A stretch of 64,000 nt of DNA from an uncultured Oscillospiraceae bacterium (GTDB taxonomy: Bacteria; Bacillota; Clostridia; Oscillospirales; Ruminococcaceae): assembly GCA_934446455.1 (NCBI GenBank), contig CAKSEE010000002.1, positions 65,635 to 129,634 of the forward strand, in the 5' to 3' direction. The translations under genes were made by a program, and so were the position numbers. Below the pieces are notes generated by a model that was given only the letters and a program-made list of their open reading frames with translations, did not search any database and was not told the DNA's origin. Shown piece after piece: positions 33,117 to 40,953 of the stretch. Each line of letters starts with the position of its first letter. Position 1 is the stretch's first letter.

Positions 33117-34313
33117 ATGAGTACAAAATCTATCTCGATGTGCGAGGGTAAAGGCAGCCTTTCACATAACAACAGAGAGTTCTCTGCCAAGAATATCGAC
33201 AGCTCCAGAACACCGAACAATGTTGTGTTCGTTCAGCAGGCTCTGAGTGATGCTTATCATCAGCTTTTCGATGAAGCGGTTGAGAGATACAACGCTAATC
33301 AGAAAAGAAAGGATCGTAAGATCGGTAACTACTTTGAACACCTGTTCAATCGCCTGCCGAGCAAGAGTGTTATTACAGGCACGAACAAGCAAAAAAGCTT
33401 CTACGAACATCTCGTTTATATCGGAACAAGAAAAGACACTGGCGTCGGCACTCCTGATGCCGAGATAACGACTGAATGTCTGCGTGAATATATGGAGGGA
33501 TTTCAGGCGAGAAATCCTAACTTCTATGTGTTCAATGCGGTGCTGCATCTTGATGAATCAACTCCGCACCTGCACATCAATTATATCCCCGTAGGTCACT
33601 TCACTCGTGGACTTGAAGTCCGCAATGCGAAGAACAAAGCAATGGAGGAAATGGGCTTCGGAAATGATGCGAAAGCGAATGACCGTTGGAGACGCAATGA
33701 GTGGGATATTTTGAAGAATATCTGCAATGCTCACGGCATTGAAATTTCCGAACCGAAGAAGTCCAGGGGTTACAGTTATAAGGTCGAGGAGTACGGCGAA
33801 CATCAGGACAAGATAAATGCTCTCAATGCTGAGATCGAAAGGCTCATCGCCGAGCGTGATGAGACAGTTGCCGAGTTTGAGAAACTGGCAAAGAAAAAGG
33901 TGAACATAGGTGAGATCGAAAGCATCGAAGCCAAGGAGTCTGTGTTTGGCAAAAAGGTCACACTTTCCAAAGAGGACTATGACAAGCTCAGCGACACCGC
34001 TAAGAAGTATGTTGCTATGGAGAAGAACATCAAAAAGCTCAAAAAAGAACGTGACACTGCCGTGCAGGAGCTTGGGGCTGTGATGCAGAAGTTTGAAGCG
34101 GTGTCCTCGGAGCTTTCGGAGTACAAGAAGAAAGAGGAGAACGCTCATTACTTCTCCCGTGAAAAGCAGAAAGCCGAAGCACAGCGTATCAAGCGTGAAG
34201 ACCAGCTCTCCCGTGACTTACAAAAAGCAAGGGCGTTCATATCCGCTTGTGGACTTGCGGAGGATTTTGCCCGGTATAAGTTTAACAAAACAAGAAATGC
34301 AGAGTTAGAATAA
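33117..34313 (+). CDS. MobV (Mob/Pre) family relaxase
   Basis: A 398-residue protein. The N-terminal 200 residues form the relaxase domain, with the family signature HLDESTPHLHINYIPV near 144 that supplies His ligands for a metal, and an upstream basic region. The C-terminal half (about 220-390) is charged coiled coil (ALNAEIERLIAERDETVAEF and later EKNIKKLKKERDTAVQEL), probably for dimerisation or coupling. It nicks the transfer origin and stays bound to the 5' end for mobilization by a helper. No coupling protein or secretion gene is in the element. Confidence 0.9.
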   Translation: MSTKSISMCEGKGSLSHNNREFSAKNIDSSRTPNNVVFVQQALSDAYHQLFDEAVERYNANQKRKDRKIGNYFEHLFNRLPSKSVITGTNKQKSFYEHLVYIGTRKDTGVGTPDAEITTECLREYMEGFQARNPNFYVFNAVLHLDESTPHLHINYIPVGHFTRGLEVRNAKNKAMEEMGFGNDAKANDRWRRNEWDILKNICNAHGIEISEPKKSRGYSYKVEEYGEHQDKINALNAEIERLIAERDETVAEFEKLAKKKVNIGEIESIEAKESVFGKKVTLSKEDYDKLSDTAKKYVAMEKNIKKLKKERDTAVQELGAVMQKFEAVSSELSEYKKKEENAHYFSREKQKAEAQRIKREDQLSRDLQKARAFISACGLAEDFARYKFNKTRNAELE

Positions 34314-34324
34314 AAGAAAAAAAG

Positions 34325-34400
34325 CTACGGCATATCTCCGAAAGCACTTGACAAAGATAGAATAGTGCGCTACAATGCTAAATACAGAGATATGCCGTAG
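34325..34400 (+). promoter_or_regulatory. Integrase promoter enclosed by a 14-bp inverted repeat
   Basis: CTACGGCATATCTC (34325-34338) is exactly complementary to GAGATATGCCGTAG (34387-34400). Between them lies TTGACA (34348-34353), 17 bases, TACAAT (34371-34376). Two inverted operator halves around a promoter could support looping or cooperative repression. Confidence 0.75.
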
Positions 34401-34422
34401 TGTAAATTTAGGAGGATTTACA

Positions 34423-35559
34423 TTGGCGAATATAACAAAACGCGGAAACACATTCCGCATCAGGGTGTTTGTCGGCTGCGATATGAACGGCAAACAGCTT
34501 GTAAAATCAACAACCTACACTCCGCCCGACGGAGTGACACCAAAGAAAGCCGAAAAGCTCGCCCAGGAGTACGCTTTCGAGTTCGAGAGACACTGCAAAG
34601 GTTACTCTCAGCTCAATGAGAATATGCGTTTCTCCGAGCTTGCTGACTGGTATTTCACAAACTACGCTCCGCAGGAACTGAAAGAAAGCACGATCTATAC
34701 CTACAAGGGGCAGTACAAGAACCACATCGAGCCTGTTCTCGGTAATGTTAAGGTAAAGGACATCAACGCTCCCAGGCTGACGCAGATAATGCAGTCTTAT
34801 AACTTGAACCCTGCGACGGTAAAGAAACTGTACGTCATAGTGCAGAGCATCTTCCGCAGAGGAGCAGAGCAGGGCTTCATTCGTGACACTCCCTGCCGTA
34901 ACGTGATACTGCCAAAACGTAAGAAAAGTCGTAAAAACAAGGCTTTAGAGGAAGACAAGCTCAAAAGGTTCATGGAATACCTCGAAAGTAAGCTGTGGGA
35001 CGAGGACTTCAAGCGTATCATCAATGTTCTGCTTTACACGGGTATGCGTTCGGGAGAGTGCCTTGGACTTGCTTGGGAGGATATCGACTTCGAGAACAAC
35101 ACTATCTCGATAAACCACACGTTGACCGACATAGGCGGAAAGCATGAACTGACTGATCCTAAGACCGAGAGCAGTATCCGCATCATCGGTATGGGGCAGG
35201 AGCTGAAAAAGGTTCTTCTTGCACAGAAAGAGTATATCGAAAAGCTGAAATATGCCCTCGGTGATGACTTCGCTCATCCTGAAATGGTGTTCGTATCAGC
35301 AAGAGGAAACTACCGTGACCGTAATTCGGTGTATCAGTCCCTTAAACGCTTCACCAAAGGAACGGAATTTGAAGATATGACTCTTCATCAGCTCCGTCAC
35401 TGTAACGCTACGCTTTTGCTTAACAGCGGTGTTGACCTGAAAGTTGTATCCGAGCATCTTGGACACCGTGATGTGAACATCACCGCAGAGATTTACGCTG
35501 ATGTTTTGCGTAAAATAAAAGCCCGAACTGCCGAACAGATCGAGCTGTGCCTTGCATAA
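34423..35559 (+). CDS. int: Tyrosine recombinase (integrase) of the element
   Basis: A TTG start at 34423 is chosen because AGGAGG precedes it; ATG 34375 lies inside the promoter. The product is about 378 residues. The N-terminal arm-binding domain (ANITKRGNTFRIRVFVG) is Tn916-Int-like, followed by a core-binding SAM-like domain and the catalytic domain. Catalytic residues are Arg in TGMRSGE near 209, HQLRH near 322-326, HLGH near 345 and Tyr in EIYAD near 358. It recombines the 15-bp att core at the rpsI 3' end. A bidirectional terminator follows. Confidence 0.95.
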   Translation: MANITKRGNTFRIRVFVGCDMNGKQLVKSTTYTPPDGVTPKKAEKLAQEYAFEFERHCKGYSQLNENMRFSELADWYFTNYAPQELKESTIYTYKGQYKNHIEPVLGNVKVKDINAPRLTQIMQSYNLNPATVKKLYVIVQSIFRRGAEQGFIRDTPCRNVILPKRKKSRKNKALEEDKLKRFMEYLESKLWDEDFKRIINVLLYTGMRSGECLGLAWEDIDFENNTISINHTLTDIGGKHELTDPKTESSIRIIGMGQELKKVLLAQKEYIEKLKYALGDDFAHPEMVFVSARGNYRDRNSVYQSLKRFTKGTEFEDMTLHQLRHCNATLLLNSGVDLKVVSEHLGHRDVNITAEIYADVLRKIKARTAEQIELCLA

Positions 35560-35566
35560 AGGCAAA

Positions 35567-35599
35567 CAAAAAACCTCCCTGCGCGAACAGAGAGGTTTT
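35567..35599. terminator. Bidirectional terminator between integrase and rpsI
   Basis: AAAACCTC pairs with GAGGTTTT across 14 bases. The plus side is followed by a short T run, and the minus side reads into TTTTTTTG. It can stop both integrase and rpsI transcripts. Confidence 0.75.
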
Positions 35600-35602
35600 G
35601 AA

Positions 35603-35658
35603 TTGACCAAATGTTGACCAAAGAGTTTTTGACCACTCGCAAAGTACGTAAATACGCA
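35603..35658. promoter_or_regulatory. Right-end binding-site cluster of the element
   Basis: TTGACCA at 35603-35609, 35614-35620 and 35629-35635 in the same orientation, then TACGTAAATACGCA at 35645-35658. Both motifs are shared with the left end. Confidence 0.68.
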
Positions 35659-35673
35659 AGTTTTGAGGTATCT

Positions 35674-35688
35674 GATTATCTCTTTGAG
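35674..35688. other. attR core inside the 3' end of rpsI
   Basis: GATTATCTCTTTGAG covers the rpsI stop codon and the last three codons (Ser-Lys-Arg) plus one base. Integration leaves the S9 protein unchanged. Confidence 0.88.
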
Positions 35689-36074
35689 AACTGAGGAGCG
35701 CGGCGTGCAGCCTTGAGGCCGTACTTCTTTCTTTCCTTCATTCTCGGGTCGCGAGTAAGGAAGCCTGCCTTCTTGAGGACAGGACGCAGCTCGTCAGAAT
35801 ACTGGAGGAGCGCTCTGGAAAGACCATGGCGGATAGCGCCTGCCTGACCGGAAACACCGCCGCCTGCAACTGTGCAGATGATGTCGAACTTGTCAACAGT
35901 ATCGGTAAGCGTGAGGGGCTGGCGAACGATGAGCTTAAGTGTGTCAAGGCCAAAGTAATCGTCGATGCTTCTGCCGTTTACGGTGATGTTGCCGCTGCCA
36001 GGGTATACTCTTACTCTTGCAGTGGAGTGCTTCTTTCTGCCTGTTCCGTAGTAATAGGGTTTAGATTCGTACAT
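35676..36074 (-). CDS. rpsI: 30S ribosomal protein S9
   Basis: 132 residues, normal length. The C-terminus ([14 protein letters not shown]) is the usual basic tail that reaches the ribosomal P site. [24 protein letters not shown] sequence and [14 protein letters not shown] are family hallmarks. It follows rplM by 12 bp in the same operon. The coding end serves as integration site for the adjacent element, and the reading frame is preserved. Confidence 0.98.
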   Translation of the reverse strand: MYESKPYYYGTGRKKHSTARVRVYPGSGNITVNGRSIDDYFGLDTLKLIVRQPLTLTDTVDKFDIICTVAGGGVSGQAGAIRHGLSRALLQYSDELRPVLKKAGFLTRDPRMKERKKYGLKAARRAPQFSKR

Positions 36075-36086
36075 TTTCAGCCCTCC

Positions 36087-36515
36087 TTAAAACTTGTATT
36101 CAACGGGCTTCTGTGCCGCGTTGTTGTGCTCTGCACCTGCGTAGCAGCGCAGTCTGGTGAGAGCCTTTCTGCCCAGAGTGGTGTTGGGGAGCATTCCGTT
36201 TACGGCAATAGTCATTGCCTTCTCGGGGTTCTCCTTCATCAGCTTGTCGTAGCCTACTTCCTTAAGATGGCCGATCCAGCCGGTGTGCCATCTGTAAACC
36301 TTCTTCTCAAGCTTCTTGCCGGTGAGAACTGCCTTGGAGCAGTTGATGATGATAACATGGTCGCCGCAGTCGCAGTGAGGTGCGAATGTGGGCTTGTGCT
36401 TTCCTCTGAGAAGGTGAGCTGCCGTTGCGGCAACACGACCCAGAGGCTTTTCAGCAGCGTCGAGAATATACCACGCGCGCTCAACGGTCTGAGCATTCGG
36501 CATATATGTTGACAT
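36087..36515 (-). CDS. rplM: 50S ribosomal protein L13
   Basis: The ATG at 36515 (MSTYMPN) has GGAGGA upstream; an in-frame start at 36563 would add a non-conserved extension. The product is 142 residues, the usual length. Family features include WYILDAAEKPLGRVAATAAH, GDHVIIINCSK and GMLPNTTLGRKAL. It binds 23S rRNA early in large-subunit assembly. First gene of rplM-rpsI. Confidence 0.98.
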   Translation of the reverse strand: MSTYMPNAQTVERAWYILDAAEKPLGRVAATAAHLLRGKHKPTFAPHCDCGDHVIIINCSKAVLTGKKLEKKVYRWHTGWIGHLKEVGYDKLMKENPEKAMTIAVNGMLPNTTLGRKALTRLRCYAGAEHNNAAQKPVEYKF

Positions 36516-36613
36516 ACTTTCTTCCTCCTGTTTGTTTCTGATTATACCGCCGTTTTTGCACAATACGGCGTAACAACATTACTTATTATACACACCGCGC
36601 TTGCTTTTGTCAA
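36516..36613 (-). promoter_or_regulatory. rplM-rpsI promoter and leader
   Basis: Minus strand TTGACA (36613-36608), 17 bases, TATAAT (36590-36585). The roughly 60-base leader contains a hairpin of ACGCCGT with ACGGCG just before the ribosome binding site. L13 leaders in other Firmicutes bind the protein for feedback control, so this could be such a site. That is inference. Confidence 0.7.
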
Positions 36614-36866
36614 GCATTTTTTGCGTTGAATTTCAAATATAACACGTTTTCTCCGCTTTACGCTCACTTTCTCTCTTTTTTTCTCTCTTTCTTGCGTTTC
36701 ATTTCTGAAAGGACAGCGCCTTTGCACGACATAGCATAAACGAGAAAAACAGAGGATACGTGAGTTTTCCTTTCACATATTTTTTGCTGAATCATGAATC
36801 TGCGCCGCCTGTTACAAAATATCCTACCATATGCCATAATTGTGCGTTATTATGAACAATTTGCCC

Positions 36867-36895
36867 TTGATTTTTTCTGCCGCTTCTATTATAAT
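36867..36895 (+). promoter_or_regulatory. Promoter of lipoprotein-HD gene pair
   Basis: TTGATT, a 17-base spacer, TATAAT, about 30 bases before the TTG start at 36927. Between 36614 and 36866 only AT- and T-rich sequence is seen. Confidence 0.8.
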
Positions 36896-36926
36896 AAAAG
36901 AAAACGGGAGAAGGAGGGGACAAGCC

Positions 36927-37757
36927 TTGAATATCGCAAGACCTGCGGCTTTTGCCGCACTTTGTGCAGTATTGATGACGTTCTGCGCCTGCGCGCTTGA
37001 AACGGGCAAAAGCAGCCGCGTGCACACCTCCCCGCCTGCGGAAGAAACCGCACCCGCTACCGCGCCGTTCAGTGAAACCTCGTCTGAGCCCGCGCCTGCC
37101 ACCTCGCTCTCGCCCGAGGACGTTATCCCCGAGGCCGTGCAGACGCCGCGCGTTGAGGGTGACCGCCTTTCCTATACTATAGTGAATGTCTACTCCGCAG
37201 GCGACTACTACACCGTGAAGATATCGGGCGTTAAAATGCAGGACGAAAGCGATTCCCCCGATATCGACATGACCTATATAAACGGCGTGCTGTACGGCGA
37301 TTTCAGGCTTGACCTTATGAAAAAGGGCGAGCTTATCGACAGCCTTAAGATAAACGTCCCGCGCGACGACAGGTTTCTTATCCTTGAAAGCGTGACCGAC
37401 AGCCTATCCTACGGGTGCGCGCTGATTTCAAACAAGCGCGAGTATTCCGCGGACGAATACCCCGACCTGCTGCAGCTGGACTTCTACATGATAAACGAGG
37501 TGGAAGCCCCGCAGTACGCGCGTTACTTTGCGGTGTTTGACGGGAAGATAACCGAGGTCCCCGTGTATGAAAACGGCGTTGAGGTCGCCCCGCGCGGTAC
37601 TCACCCGCAGATGAAGTCCGCAGGACTTATGGTGCAGCACCTTGTCGTTGAGGAGTACGCGGCGAATTACACGATAATAAAATACGAATATACCTTTGAC
37701 GTGGAAAACCGCTGCCTTAAAAGACAGCAGGTGAGATTTTACGGCTGGGAGGACTGA
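36927..37757 (+). CDS. Probable secreted lipoprotein of unknown function
   Basis: A TTG start at 36927 follows GGAGGGG; ATG 36840 lies upstream of the promoter and is rejected. The product is about 276 residues. The N-terminus (MNIARPAAFAALCAVLMTFC) followed by AC looks like a lipoprotein signal, though the lipobox (TFCAC) is atypical. A Pro/Thr/Ser/Glu-rich linker of 50 residues leads to a beta-rich domain with SYTIVNVYSAGDYYTVKISG and LQLDFYMINEVEAPQYARYF. No family was recognised. It is followed 21 bp later by an HD-domain gene, probably in the same transcript. Confidence 0.7.
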   Translation: MNIARPAAFAALCAVLMTFCACALETGKSSRVHTSPPAEETAPATAPFSETSSEPAPATSLSPEDVIPEAVQTPRVEGDRLSYTIVNVYSAGDYYTVKISGVKMQDESDSPDIDMTYINGVLYGDFRLDLMKKGELIDSLKINVPRDDRFLILESVTDSLSYGCALISNKREYSADEYPDLLQLDFYMINEVEAPQYARYFAVFDGKITEVPVYENGVEVAPRGTHPQMKSAGLMVQHLVVEEYAANYTIIKYEYTFDVENRCLKRQQVRFYGWED

Positions 37758-37778
37758 CCCGCGCCGCAGGAGGATAAA

Positions 37779-38378
37779 ATGACAGATAAAGAAGAATTCA
37801 TAAAAATATATACAGAAAACATTCACCGCGAGGGCTCGGACAAGCTGCTTGATTTTCTTGAAAACAAGAGCGACTTCTTCACCGCGCCCGCAAGCACGCG
37901 CTACCACAACGCTTTTGTGGGAGGTCTGCTGAGGCACTCGCTCAACGTATACCACTGCCTTAAGGCGTATATGGAGCGTGAACGCGTCCGGACGGAGTAC
38001 GGGCTTAAGGCCTCGGACGAAAGCATAGCCATTGCAGCTCTTCTCCACGATGTCTGCAAGGTGAACTTTTACCGTATGTCCTACAGGAACGTAAAGAACG
38101 ATAAAACGGGACAGTGGGAGAAAGCCCCTTATTTTGAGATAAACGACACCCTGCCCTATGGTCACGGCGAAAAGAGCGTGTACATGATAAGCGGCTATAT
38201 GCGGCTCACGCGCGAGGAAGCGCTTGCCATACGCTGGCATATGGGATTTTCGGGAACGGAGGACAAGAACACTATAGGCAGGGCGCTCGAGGCGTACCCG
38301 TTCGCGTTTGCGCTTTCCGTTGCTGATATGGAGGCCTCGTACTTCCTTGAGGGAGCGGACAAAAAGGAAAAGGAATAA
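37779..38378 (+). CDS. HD-domain metal-dependent phosphohydrolase
   Basis: A 199-residue soluble protein with AGGAGG before the ATG. The HD metal site is visible: His in LLRHSLNVYH, the His-Asp pair in ALLHDVCK, His in YGHGEKS and a later Asp in SVADMEA. It resembles the HD part of YhaM-like or PDE-like hydrolases without their nucleic-acid-binding domain. The substrate, whether a nucleotide or nucleic acid end, is unknown. A terminator follows, and oriC lies immediately downstream. Confidence 0.85.
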   Translation: MTDKEEFIKIYTENIHREGSDKLLDFLENKSDFFTAPASTRYHNAFVGGLLRHSLNVYHCLKAYMERERVRTEYGLKASDESIAIAALLHDVCKVNFYRMSYRNVKNDKTGQWEKAPYFEINDTLPYGHGEKSVYMISGYMRLTREEALAIRWHMGFSGTEDKNTIGRALEAYPFAFALSVADMEASYFLEGADKKEKE

Positions 38379-38399
38379 ACAAACCTCACATATATTATC

Positions 38400-38432
38400 A
38401 CGCGCTGTTATGCATATGAGCAGCGCGTTTTA
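38400..38432 (+). terminator. Terminator of HD gene
   Basis: CGCGCTG pairs with CAGCGCG across 13 bases, followed by TTTTAT. Confidence 0.75.
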
Positions 38433-38479
38433 TCATGCTTTAATGCGTGATATTATGAAGTTTTTCTTTCAACGCTTAA

Positions 38480-39150
38480 CCGTGATTTTGTTGATAATCC
38501 GACTTTTCAACACTTCTAAACAGATTTTCAACAACTCTCAATCCACCTTATCAACTTTCAACCGTTAAACGTTTTTGGGAAAAGAATGCGCTTTTTTAAC
38601 ACTTTCAACAGAGTTTTCAACAGTTGCAGCTTTGTTTCCCACAAAAAAATCTCTAAAATGGCTTATGAAAAACCTTTGAATGCTCTCTGTTTGAAACTTA
38701 TTCACATAAAAATCAGTACAGATTACTGATTATGGCTTAAAACGGCATTTTTCTGTTAAGAATAAATAAATTACATTTTGTATATTTTAAGTTTTCCGCA
38801 GGCTTTAAGCGAGTTTTTAACATGGCGTTTCATTTTTTCTGTTGATAAAATTTTATCGGGATTATCCTAATAGCCCTAGTTTTGAACGCTTTCAACCAAG
38901 TTTTCAACAATAAAAATTGATTTTTCACCTTATATACTCTCTGTTTTTTCGCAATCAACATATTTGCATATAAAAACTGATAAAAGCGGGTTTAAGTTAA
39001 ATATTCTGAGAAAAGGAATGTTGAAAAATCAAGCAGACATTCGCGCGAGCAGTTACCGCCGCCGGCTTGCGGATCTTTTAGGCAAGACACGTGCAAAATC
39101 CAATAAATGGTCTATGTGCGGTGTTGCCTTTAGTCTTTTGTTGAAAATTC
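38480..39150. other. oriC, upstream DnaA-box cluster
   Basis: About 900 bases without a gene, rich in TTTTCAACA: 38504, 38525, 38614 and 38901 forward; 39019 and 39139 reverse. TTATCAACA occurs in reverse at 38489 and 38840, and TTATTCACA at 38698. Related 9-mers with one change fill the gaps. An AT-rich stretch lies at about 38757-38793. The array next to dnaA identifies an origin. Confidence 0.88.
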
Positions 39151-39185
39151 ACAGATATATTCTGTTTTTTTATCTCCTTTTGGAC

Positions 39186-39306
39186 TTGCAAAAAATCAGA
39201 TTTTGTGCTATTATTTAAAGTGAACGCTTATAAGTTAAGAGTAAGACTCCTATAAAGTGACAATAGTAAATTATCAAAATATTGCGTATACAATATTTTG
39301 TTTTTT
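39186..39306 (+). promoter_or_regulatory. dnaA promoter and leader hairpin
   Basis: TTGCAA (39186-39191), 17 bases, TATTAT (39209-39214). In the leader CAAAATATTG (39275-39284) pairs exactly with CAATATTTTG (39291-39300) and is followed by TTTTTT, a terminator-like structure before the dnaA start. Confidence 0.7.
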
Positions 39307-39373
39307 GGTTTGAGCACGGCACAACATCAGCGGAAAACGGAAAGCTAAAATCGTTTAGGAATGGAGAAAAGAA

Positions 39374-40729
39374 ATGAATAGCCCGTCCTCTCTTTCAGAC
39401 CTTTATAAGATGGTCGTGGATTCCTATGTCAAGACCTACGAAATATCCGATACGGCTCGCGACCTGTGGCTTGACACAACTGTTCCTGTGGAAATAAAGG
39501 GAAATACAATAGTTCTTGCGACTGACAGCGAGTATAAGCGCAACACGCTCAACGAGCTTTATGTTGCGAACCTCGAGAAGCAATTCAAGAACGTGCTTGG
39601 TATGCCCGTTACCATACAGATAATAGTAAACGAGGAAATGCCGCCGCAGAGGTCTGTCAGCGAAATGATGGAATCCGAGGAAGTTTCGGACAAGGTTGAG
39701 ATGATCGACAGGAAAGTAACCTATACCTTTGACAACTTTATTGTAGGTCCGTCCAACAACCTTGCGTTCGCTGCGGCTAAGGCGGTATCGCACAAGCAGC
39801 ATGAAAAGTATAATCCGCTTTTCATCTACGGCGACTCCGGACTCGGAAAAACGCACCTGCTTTCCGCTATACAGCATGAAATGCAGAAGAATTATCCCGG
39901 CATAAACATTATATATATTCCGTCGGAAACCTTTACGAACGAGTTTCTGCACTCCATTTCCGCAAATACCACGGAGGAGTTCGATAACAAGTACAGAAGC
40001 GCTGACGCCCTGCTTATCGACGATATTCAGTTTATCGCGGGCAAGGACCAGACGGAGGAGAAGTTCTTCCACATATTCAATGAGCTTTATAACCAGAATA
40101 AGGTAATAGTTCTGACATCGGACCGCCCTGCGCGGGAGATCCGCTCAATTTCCGACAGACTGCGAACGCGCTTCTCATCGGGACTTATTGCCGACGTAAA
40201 GCCGCCTGAGTTTGAAACACGCCTACTTATAATACAGCGCAAGGCCGAGCTTCTTGACTTCCATATCCCCGAGGACGTTGTAACCTACATATCGACAAAG
40301 CTCAAATCCAACATACGCCAGATTGAAGGAGTTGTTACAAAGCTTAACGCCCTTTACATGGTAAATCAGGTAAAGCCCACCATTCCCGTTGCACAGAAGA
40401 TAATCAACGACATAATGACTGATCACCAGCCGACTGACGTGACTATCGACAAGATAATCGGCGAAGTGGGAAAGATTTACAACGTAATGCCCGAAGAAAT
40501 GCGCTCCCAGAAGCGCGCCGCGGTTATCTCGCAGGCGAGAAAGGTCGCTATCTACGTCATTCAGAACGTTCTCGGCCTGCCTTATGAAACGATAGGGCAG
40601 GAGTTCAACGGGCGCGACCATTCAACCGTTGTGTACGCGATAAACGACGTTAAGAAGAAAATGGAACAGGACAGCTCGTTCAAATCCGTTGTCGATGACC
40701 TTATCAAGAACATAAAGGCGAATCTCTGA
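39374..40729 (+). CDS. dnaA: Chromosomal replication initiator DnaA
   Basis: 451 residues, full length. The N-terminal helicase-loading domain is followed by a linker, then the AAA+ domain with Walker A GDSGLGKTHLL and Walker B DALLIDDIQFI, and the C-terminal box-binding domain with FNGRDHSTVVYAI. GGAG lies upstream of the ATG. It binds the 9-mer arrays found both upstream and downstream of the gene and opens the duplex. The terminator-like leader hairpin and nearby boxes suggest autoregulation. Confidence 0.99.
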   Translation: MNSPSSLSDLYKMVVDSYVKTYEISDTARDLWLDTTVPVEIKGNTIVLATDSEYKRNTLNELYVANLEKQFKNVLGMPVTIQIIVNEEMPPQRSVSEMMESEEVSDKVEMIDRKVTYTFDNFIVGPSNNLAFAAAKAVSHKQHEKYNPLFIYGDSGLGKTHLLSAIQHEMQKNYPGINIIYIPSETFTNEFLHSISANTTEEFDNKYRSADALLIDDIQFIAGKDQTEEKFFHIFNELYNQNKVIVLTSDRPAREIRSISDRLRTRFSSGLIADVKPPEFETRLLIIQRKAELLDFHIPEDVVTYISTKLKSNIRQIEGVVTKLNALYMVNQVKPTIPVAQKIINDIMTDHQPTDVTIDKIIGEVGKIYNVMPEEMRSQKRAAVISQARKVAIYVIQNVLGLPYETIGQEFNGRDHSTVVYAINDVKKKMEQDSSFKSVVDDLIKNIKANL

Positions 40730-40742
40730 GTTTCAACCGAAA

Positions 40743-40910
40743 TTTTCAACATTCGGTCGAAAAGTCGGTTTTTCGGTTGTCCATAGATTTTCAACAGGGG
40801 CGTGTTGATAAAAAATACCCCGCGAGGGCTTGCTGTTAAAGGATTTGAAGAGATTTCAACCGTTTCAACACCCCTTATTATTATTATAAATATAAAAATC
40901 ATTTATTTTC
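40743..40910. other. oriC, unwinding element between dnaA and dnaN
   Basis: TTTTCAACA at 40743 and 40788, TGTTGATAA at 40803, then two adjacent 9-mers in one orientation (ATTTCAACC 40853-40861, GTTTCAACA 40862-40870), CCCC (40871-40874), and TTATTATTATTATAA (40875-40889) leading into AT-rich sequence. This is the order of the basal unwinding system of Bacillus: tandem boxes, short GC run, DnaA-trios. Confidence 0.82.
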
Positions 40911-40953
40911 TATCCGCTGCGCGGATTTTTCCGCCCGAAAGGAGTAGCAGAAC

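Larger units (their letters stand above)
20029..35688. mobile_element. Integrative mobilizable element in the 3' end of rpsI
   Basis: A 15.6-kb unit bounded by a 15-bp direct repeat at 20029-20043 and 35674-35688. It holds an integrase at the right end, two excisionase-like genes, a MobV relaxase, primase and helicase-like genes, and a defence cargo. There is no type IV secretion gene, so transfer would need help from another element; the class is therefore integrative mobilizable rather than conjugative. Its cargo is AT-rich compared with the flanking chromosome, which supports acquisition by transfer. Confidence 0.9.

Noticed and set aside
20029..35688. Self-transmissible conjugative element
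   Set aside because: No coupling ATPase, VirB4-like ATPase or other secretion gene is present; only a MobV relaxase is found.
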